A stretch of 64,000 nucleotides of DNA from Sipunculus nudus. Lineage: Eukaryota; Annelida; Sipuncula; Golfingiida; Sipunculidae. The notes under the pieces are model-generated. The model searched no databases, had not been told where the DNA came from, and was given only the letters and a program-made list of their open reading frames with translations. Shown piece after piece: positions 61,003-64,000 of the stretch. A program made the position numbers and the translations under genes. Each line of letters begins with the position of its first letter. The first letter of the stretch is position 1. The stretch covers positions 31,594,362 through 31,658,361 of the forward strand of contig CM049307.1 in the NCBI GenBank assembly GCA_026874595.1. The letters are read 5' to 3'.

Positions 61003-63132
61003 TATATATATTGCTTATACACATATCAGTTGGCTTGTTGTGTAGTATGTGAATCAGATCCAGAAGATTAATTATGTCGTACGTACAAGATAATATGTCA
61101 TACGTACGAGATAATATGTCGAACGTACGAGAAAGTATGTAGTATGTACGAGATAAACAATTTATTTTTCTTTACCAGATGGCAGCAATACGCTTCCGTT
61201 CGGAAGCGGAACTGCCATTTACATAGCTTTTTGAGCGCTCTGTATTTCGCATTCAAATGAAACATTGACGGTAGCTTCAGGTAGTTTGTGACTTGTTTAC
61301 TATATCCATGCAGTTTTATAAAATGTAACCATAATACATTTAATTACAATATAATCATAAATTTTATATACTCTATTATATGTATTTCCCGGTGTTTCTT
61401 TCATTAAATTTGGGTGTTACAAAAGTTGAGACATAACTTGAATGTGCTACTGTGCACATACATTTTCTGGAAATACAGTGTACAATGTTGATGCTTTAAC
61501 AATTTTATATAATCACAGACAGTTGTGCACAGATGTCGTCGTTCACAGAGGGTAAGGCCCTGTCTCTGTGTCAGAATGAACCAGATAAATTCGTCCGACA
61601 CAACAAATGGCAACTCTCTCGTATTTATCCGTCTGGTCGTCGCATGGGCTCCAGCAACTATCACCCACAACCATTGTGGATCTGCGGCTGCCAAATAGGT
61701 GAACAGAAGATTGTTTACTATATATAATTGCTCAGAATAAGATTATCAGTATTTTAAACAAACATGCACTGTAACTACAGCAACCATCTACTTCCGATCA
61801 TCTAAGAGGTATAGCTTTATAATTGCCTTCTTCCGAAACAGGCTTTATTGAAAGAGGCGCTGCGTTGTATGCCACGTTAAAAGCTTATTTCCAGGAATGA
61901 TTTCCGTTGCCATATCAACGTGGGACATTGTCTTATGGGACAACCAAATTCATATTTTAGAACTGTCATATAAATCAAAAGTTTCTTGTTGCCATATAGA
62001 TAAAACCTTCTTTGTTTTAGCTTTGGAAGCATTTGTTTCCTAATTTACAAAAAGTTCTAAGAGTTAGCCTTACATTAGTTGGACATGATTGTCAGTTTCA
62101 TAGATTGTCATGAATCTGTTATAGATACTCATTTTGTTAAGAACAAATCTTTTCCGTTATATTGTAGTTGCTATTAACCAACAGACATGGGATGAGGCGA
62201 TGCACGTGAACGTCGGACGTTTCCTAAGCAACGGAGAATGTGGATACGTCCTGAAGCCAGCAATTATGAGGAAAGGTCAGATTAATTTTCTGTTTGCAAT
62301 GCGCTCGCTAGTTCAGTTGAGGTGATATACAAGAGATATATGTGATTATCTGCAAAGTGTTACCATCAAATATATAGATAAAGGTACATACAAGTATATA
62401 TCCCCAAAACACTGTAAATAATTAGTTGCTTTACGTTAATATGGAATAGTTCTTAAAGTTTTTTCAAGTTTTGGTTCAATGAAGTATATTATAGCAGTGT
62501 TGGAAATTCCATTAACATATATTTGAGTTTCACTTGACCTTATGTATTACTTTTTACCGCCAGAGGACGCCATGTTCACGCCTACAGGTGCCACCCCGCG
62601 AAGCTGGAGGATGAAACTAGAACTCACGGTAAAATCTCCTTTAAAAAAGTTTAATTTTTAAAGTGACTGAAAAGGCGGATATTGGGTTTCTCTATATCTG
62701 TGTACGCTGAACGCCTATATGACGTGTAACAGGCATCCCGGAGCTCGAGCACTACCTATAAGTCTGCATTGTCGCTCATCCAGAAAGCTGACAACACTAT
62801 CACATATAGTTAATGATCTCTTGTATATAATCGATGTAGAATCAGCAATTTTAATAACTTTTCTGGAAGCCCCACGGGAATATTTTTAATCTAAGGGGTA
62901 ATTTGATTAAAAATTTGACGACGATCGCTAAGGAATAACCGACTTTCAAGCACCCCAATTAAACGTACAAGTTGGTTGTCTAATTTTTAACTTTATTTTC
63001 AGATAATTAGTGCTTTCCAGTTGCCAAAGAAGCCAGGCTCCAATGACATTTTGGACCCCTATGTCAGGGTTGATATTATGGGAATTCCTGCCGATAACCA
63101 AGTTCAAAAGACCACATACTTCTCCAATAACG
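47328..63132 (+). CDS. PLCD: Phosphoinositide phospholipase C, delta type (3' end beyond window)
   Basis: Nineteen coding exons join in frame (2122 nt, 707 codons) and run off the right edge inside the C2 domain. The enzyme cleaves PIP2 to diacylglycerol and IP3, activated by calcium, at the plasma membrane. Domain order: PH (about 51-165), EF-hands (175-310), catalytic X (330-465), acidic linker (490-515), Y (535-645), C2 from about 655. Catalytic residues are present: His352 and Asn353 in NSSHNTY, Glu382 and Asp384 in VELDCWDG, His397 in IYHG, Glu431 in LSIENH. Their spacing equals that of mammalian PLC-delta1 (311, 312, 341, 343, 356, 390). The short linker and lack of SH2/SH3 or long C-terminal domains exclude gamma and beta types; a short N-terminus argues against eta. 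Its active His residues distinguish it from inactive PLC-like proteins. Confidence 0.93.
47630..47846. mobile_element. Miniature hAT-like element (CGGATCCAGG ends)
   Basis: Ends CAGAAACGGATCCAGG and, reversed, CAGGGGCGGATCCAGG are inverse over about 16 bp; 217 bp with long C runs. The adjacent 8 bp (TAGGTGCC and TAGCCAGA) do not match, so the target duplication is lost or the ends are slightly off. In PLCD intron 1. Confidence 0.6.
47988..48115 (+). CDS. PLCD: PLCD exon 2: acidic N-terminus
   Basis: Acceptor TTTTTTTGTAG, donor GTAAGG. Encodes [20 protein letters not shown] then [18 protein letters not shown], an Asp/Glu-rich leader with no family counterpart that I recognise. Confidence 0.75.
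48240..48553. repeat. Foldback repeat, family B (best copy)
   Basis: Arms of about 150 bp: left ACACAGTCGTTCCAGTTCTC, GGAGCATGGTATCGCATTAC; right CAATGCGATACCATGCTCTG, GGAACGACCACAGTGTAACC. GAGCATGGTATCGCATT is matched perfectly by its inverse. Lies in PLCD intron 2, right up to about 100 bp before exon 3. Confidence 0.75.
48655..48804 (+). CDS. PLCD: PLCD exon 3: first half of PH domain
   Basis: [20 protein letters not shown] then [15 protein letters not shown]. The K-x-R and RR pair sit where PLC-delta1 PH domains bind the PIP2 headgroup (delta1: K30, K32, R38, R40), so lipid binding is plausible. Confidence 0.88.
49706..49788 (+). CDS. PLCD: PLCD exon 4: middle of PH domain
   Basis: [18 protein letters not shown] followed by [10 protein letters not shown]. 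The [10 protein letters not shown] strand is typical of PLC PH domains; the KKKR run is extra positive charge. Phase 0 at the end, donor GTATGT. Confidence 0.88.
50386..50672 (-). repeat. Dispersed repeat, family X (reversed short copy)
   Basis: Starts with CAACTGACCGAAAGTCATCT and GAGCTATAGCGATCACTC, has a GTCCGCCCGTCTGTCCGTCC stretch, and ends GTCAGTCGGCTGAGCGTCAT then GACCCACGGGTCACTTGTT. Compact, with both family ends, so a useful reference copy. PLCD intron 4. Confidence 0.75.
50730..50881 (+). CDS. PLCD: PLCD exon 5: end of PH domain
   Basis: [20 protein letters not shown] then [16 protein letters not shown]: the closing strand and C-terminal helix with its invariant Trp (WVEGLRYL). 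Donor GTATCC is unusual but keeps phase 2 with exon 6. Confidence 0.9.
51583..51712 (+). CDS. PLCD: PLCD exon 6: EF-hand 1
   Basis: [20 protein letters not shown] then [12 protein letters not shown]. The loop [12 protein letters not shown] has Asp1, Asn3, Asp5, Gly6 and Glu12, all calcium ligands of a canonical EF-hand. Confidence 0.92.
52361..52479 (+). CDS. PLCD: PLCD exon 7: EF-hand 2
   Basis: [20 protein letters not shown] then [20 protein letters not shown]. The loop is lengthened by several residues relative to a canonical EF-hand, as in other PLCs where this hand is structural. Confidence 0.9.
52879..52945 (+). CDS. PLCD: PLCD exon 8: EF-hand 3
   Basis: [22 protein letters not shown]; the family equivalent is the L-x-x-x-x-L-x-x-F-L-x-x-E-Q pattern. 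Acceptor CGTTCCAG, donor GTAAGT. Confidence 0.9.
53225..53315 (+). CDS. PLCD: PLCD exon 9: EF-hand 4
   Basis: [20 protein letters not shown] then [18 protein letters not shown] and the LGLDGF continuation are conserved across animal PLCs just before the X domain. Confidence 0.92.
53330..53402. repeat. G-run/C-run hairpin sequence
   Basis: CAGGGGCGTCAATACA, then 13 or so G, a short AT-rich spacer and 14 or so C. It can form a strong hairpin or quadruplex; run lengths in assemblies are unreliable. The start resembles a CAGGGGCG hAT-like terminus. PLCD intron 9, 15 bp after the exon. Confidence 0.6.
54037..54195 (+). repeat. Dispersed repeat, copy 2
   Basis: Matches 44004-44200: AAAGGGGCCCAGTCACCTGT, GCAGGCTGCTTGTTCTGTTT, TTTATAATATGCGGGGGCCC and AATTCAACAAGGGCATCTGG. 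It ends about 55 bp before PLCD exon 10. Confidence 0.7.
54250..54367 (+). CDS. PLCD: PLCD exon 10: start of catalytic X domain
   Basis: [20 protein letters not shown] then [19 protein letters not shown]. Contains the first catalytic His (352) and the calcium-ligand Asn (353). Confidence 0.95.
55026..55111 (+). CDS. PLCD: PLCD exon 11: X domain
   Basis: [20 protein letters not shown] then KRGCRCVE; ends with Glu382, a calcium ligand. Donor GTAAGA. Confidence 0.95.
55478..55598 (+). CDS. PLCD: PLCD exon 12: X domain
   Basis: [20 protein letters not shown] then [20 protein letters not shown]. Contains calcium ligand Asp384 and the second catalytic His397. Confidence 0.95.
55898..56103 (-). 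repeat. tRNA-derived SINE with A and B boxes
   Basis: Minus strand: TGGTCAGTTGAGTGGTATAA (A box region) and GGGTTCGATCTCC (B box, 56042-56054), then core ATGAGAGGGGGTTGTAGTAG and tail. This is the least degraded polymerase III promoter of the three SINE copies. PLCD intron 12. Confidence 0.82.
56186..56271 (+). CDS. PLCD: PLCD exon 13: end of X domain
   Basis: [20 protein letters not shown] then KHMRNILG. Glu431 in SIENH is the last calcium ligand. Confidence 0.95.
56803..56885 (+). CDS. PLCD: PLCD exon 14
   Basis: [20 protein letters not shown] then [12 protein letters not shown]-x-x-L-x-x-K-x-x-x-K is the conserved edge of X; the final Lys lies at the substrate phosphate-binding position (KGKK continues in exon 15). 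Confidence 0.93.
57058..57259 (+). CDS. PLCD: PLCD exon 15: X/Y linker and start of Y
   Basis: [20 protein letters not shown], then an acidic linker [12 protein letters not shown], then [20 protein letters not shown]. The short acidic linker is the autoinhibitory element of PLCs. RLAQELSD opens the Y domain. A 4259-bp intron packed with transposons follows. Confidence 0.93.
57395..57580. repeat. 21-bp minisatellite, TACGTACGACATACTATCTCG
   Basis: About nine units of 21 bp with substitutions, each holding the palindrome CGTACGTACG or a near match. Because 21 is a multiple of three, it yields a spurious 63-codon frame of S/N-YVRD-x-M units. Confidence 0.9.
57911..58348. mobile_element. 438-bp TA-flanked element (CTGTGGTTG ends)
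   Basis: Ends CTGTGGTTGCC and CCAACCACAG next to TA on both sides; GCGAGGGTTTTAATTTCGCG at left mirrored by CGCGAAATTTCAGCCTCGCG at right. A shorter relative of 15265-16519. Confidence 0.75.
58510..58574. repeat. (TA)n microsatellite
   Basis: About 65 bp of uninterrupted TA, abutting the CAGTG element that follows. Confidence 0.95.
58575..58847. mobile_element. 273-bp pogo-like miniature element
   Basis: CAGTGAAACCTGTCTAA at left and, reversed, CAGTGAAAACTGGTCTAA at right, each flanked by TA: the ends and target of Tc1/mariner-pogo type elements. The interior repeats GTGTCCG/TGTCCG words. Non-coding. Confidence 0.8.
59011..59261. repeat. Possible small inverted-repeat element
   Basis: GGTTCTCAAGCAC at the left and GTGCCTGAGAACC at the right are inverse with one mismatch; the inside is A/T-run rich. 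Target duplication not seen. Confidence 0.45.
60077..60107. repeat. (AT)n microsatellite
   Basis: Pure AT dinucleotides for about 31 bp. A second tract, (AC)n(AT)n at 60168-60197, ends at the LTR-like element and resumes after it (60962-60999). Confidence 0.9.
60198..60961 (+). mobile_element. Probable solo LTR of an LTR retrotransposon
   Basis: 764 bp starting TGTTACAG and ending CTGTAACA, the TG...CA inverted ends of an LTR. Inside are a TATA box, GTATATAAAGG (60438-60448), and a poly(A) signal AATAAA (60801-60806) about 360 bp further on, the U3-R-U5 order for plus-strand transcription. It splits an AT microsatellite, so ATAT lies on both sides but cannot prove a target duplication. No gag or pol nearby. 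Alternative: a non-autonomous DNA element with TGTTACAG ends. Confidence 0.6.
60438..60448 (+). promoter_or_regulatory. TATA box inside the LTR-like element
   Basis: GTATATAAAGG with a purine-rich stretch (AGAAGGCAGACAGCAGAGCA) 18-37 bp downstream, a plausible transcription start. It points the same way as PLCD, so it could act as an internal intronic promoter. Confidence 0.45.
61062..61160. repeat. Inverted partner minisatellite
   Basis: Four to five units of GTCGTACGTACAAGATAATAT type, the reverse orientation of 57395-57580. Confidence 0.85.
61519..61698 (+). CDS. PLCD: PLCD exon 16: Y domain core
   Basis: [20 protein letters not shown], then [20 protein letters not shown] and [16 protein letters not shown]. 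Ser in SSFTE and Arg/Tyr in SRIYP...SSNY are substrate-contact positions in PLC-delta1. Confidence 0.95.
   Translation, partial: TVVHRCRRSQRVRPCLCVRMNQINSSDTTNGNSLVFIRLVVAWAPATITHNHCGSAAAK
62168..62275 (+). CDS. PLCD: PLCD exon 17: end of Y domain
   Basis: [20 protein letters not shown] then [23 protein letters not shown] is invariant. [10 protein letters not shown] departs from the usual NFQT-x-G-x-x-M-D pattern. Confidence 0.94.
62564..62628 (+). CDS. PLCD: PLCD exon 18: Y-C2 connector
   Basis: [22 protein letters not shown]; leads from the catalytic barrel into the first C2 strand. Acceptor CCGCCAG, donor GTAAAA. Confidence 0.88.
63003..63132 (+). CDS. PLCD: PLCD exon 19: first half of C2 domain
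   Basis: [20 protein letters not shown] then [20 protein letters not shown] and SNN. ILDPYV with its Asp is the first calcium-binding loop of the C2 domain. Leaves in phase 1; the remaining roughly 90-100 residues lie past the window. Confidence 0.93.
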
Positions 63133-63160
63133 GTAAGTGAACAACTACCATAAAGAACGT

Positions 63161-63430
63161 CTTAAGCCTCGGTCACAACCCGCTGCGGTCACCGCACACC
63201 GTAGAGAACCGCACGGTTTTGGGGACCGCAGGAATACTTAAGCCTCGGTCACAACCCGCTGCGGTCACCGCACACCGTAGAGAACCGCACGGTTTTGGGG
63301 ACCGCAGGAATACTTAAGCCTCGGTCACAACCCGCTGCGGTCACCGCACACCGTAGAGAACCGCACGGTTTTGGGGACCGCAGGAATACTTCAGCCTCGG
63401 TCACAACCCGCTGCGGCCACCGCACACCGT
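63161..63430 (+). repeat. 76-bp tandem repeat, about 3.6 copies
   Basis: CTTAAGCCTCGGTCACAACC recurs at 63161, 63237 and 63313, and with one change at 63389: a constant 76-bp period. The first three units are essentially identical; the fourth diverges after the first 45 bp. Unusually GC-rich for this window and full of CCGCA/TGCGG inverse words. PLCD intron 19, 28 bp after the exon. Confidence 0.95.
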
Positions 63431-63479
63431 ATAGTGTAGACGGGGATGTATTTCCGTAGGAATTTGATGCCCAAATTGG

Positions 63480-64000
63480 GAAAATGACTGATTTAGCATA
63501 AACAGGATATAGACTAATGAAAAATGTTAGGTAACAAATTTTCAGATCCCTCTAACACCAAAAATCCAAGATGGCCGCCTTCACCCACGGGAAATATTGA
63601 GTGTTGGGGATATAGTGTACTTGCAAGTGTAACAGAGCAACGTTTTCTCAGGAATTGAATAAAATAGTGCTTGCTTTCAATTTATTTGCACTTAAGCTGA
63701 TGAATGAATGCAGGTTATAATTTTTATGAATCCTGTGATCCTAAGGAATCCAAGATGGCCACCACTGCAGTCTTAACATAGATATATTGCAATTATACTG
63801 AAATTGTCGCTTAAAACTTAATGATATTGGATCGATTTATATGTTTTTGAATATGTTCTGTCGATTGCAACTAAAAAGGAGTTTTTATTAGATCTGTGAC
63901 CCTAGGGAATCCAAAACGGCGGCCATGGTGATCTTAACATTGAGATAATGATAAAATAGTGTAACTGTCGCATTAAACGTAATGATATTAGATAATTGGA
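63480..64000 (+). repeat. Diverged ~170-bp tandem repeat with AAGATGGC motif
   Basis: TCCAAGATGGCCGCC (63565), TCCAAGATGGCC (63749) and TCCAAAACGGCGGCC (63910) mark three units spaced 184 and 161 bp. Shared flanks include ATCCTGTGATCCTAAGGAA/GATCTGTGACCCTAGGGAA and TTAATGATATTGGAT/GTAATGATATTAGAT. The array may continue past the window. Confidence 0.75.

Larger units (their letters stand above)
57352..61197. mobile_element. 3.85-kb inverted-repeat element with minisatellite arms
   Basis: Left AGCGTATAGCTGCCACCTGG and, reversed at right, AGCGTATTGCTGCCATCTGG begin long inverted arms of about 300 bp. Both arms then run TAAATT-TTTATCTCG, a CGTACGTACGACATA minisatellite (57395-57580; 61062-61160) and AACACAACAGACCAACTGAC against its inverse near 61022-61045. 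No transposase frame. It occupies most of PLCD intron 15 and contains several younger insertions. Exact ends and target duplication uncertain. Confidence 0.7.

Overview
This is a 64 kb piece of an animal nuclear genome. It is AT-rich, has phase-consistent GT-AG introns, carries three recognisable conserved genes and is dense in repeats. The repeat mix (tRNA-derived SINEs with a conserved core, foldback and hAT-like miniature elements, repeats carrying GACGGACG-type stretches) suggests a lophotrochozoan, most likely a bivalve mollusc. That identification is inference from repeat style; no species is claimed. The window holds no operons, no CRISPR and no prokaryotic genes.

Layout. (1) 1-2743: a non-LTR retrotransposon whose reverse transcriptase reads leftwards (open for 483 codons, cut by the window edge) and whose endonuclease reads rightwards, the head-to-head arrangement left by a 5' inversion during insertion. 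(2) 3040-6136: a diverged repeat array. (3) 8033-20377, minus strand: the mitochondrial small-subunit ribosomal protein gene MRPS7, reconstructed complete as six exons (232 aa), including a small first exon 5.6 kb upstream of exon 2. (4) 20378-27882: intergenic, with a 1503-bp hAT-type element flanked by a perfect 8-bp target duplication. (5) 27904-32231, plus strand: LRRC14, four coding exons, 498 aa. (6) 32232-47327: about 15 kb without a recognisable gene, filled with SINE, hAT-like, foldback and LINE remnants. (7) 47328 to beyond the right edge, plus strand: a delta-type phosphoinositide phospholipase C, 19 coding exons seen (707 codons: PH, EF-hands, catalytic X and Y, start of C2). All catalytic residues are present at the spacing known from mammalian PLC-delta1. 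Its 4.26-kb intron 15 is a nest of transposable elements.

The three genes are unrelated housekeeping or signalling genes: mitochondrial translation, a predicted ubiquitin-ligase adaptor or NF-kB-pathway regulator, and PIP2 hydrolysis. They do not form a functional cluster. MRPS7 and LRRC14 are divergently transcribed but about 7.5 kb apart, so a shared promoter is unlikely. I found no undescribed multi-gene system. The items most worth following are the inverted retrotransposon, the hAT-type and foldback elements with exact ends, the nested intron of the PLC gene, repeat families that share a 12-bp palindrome, and recurrent repeat tails that fold and end in CTAA.
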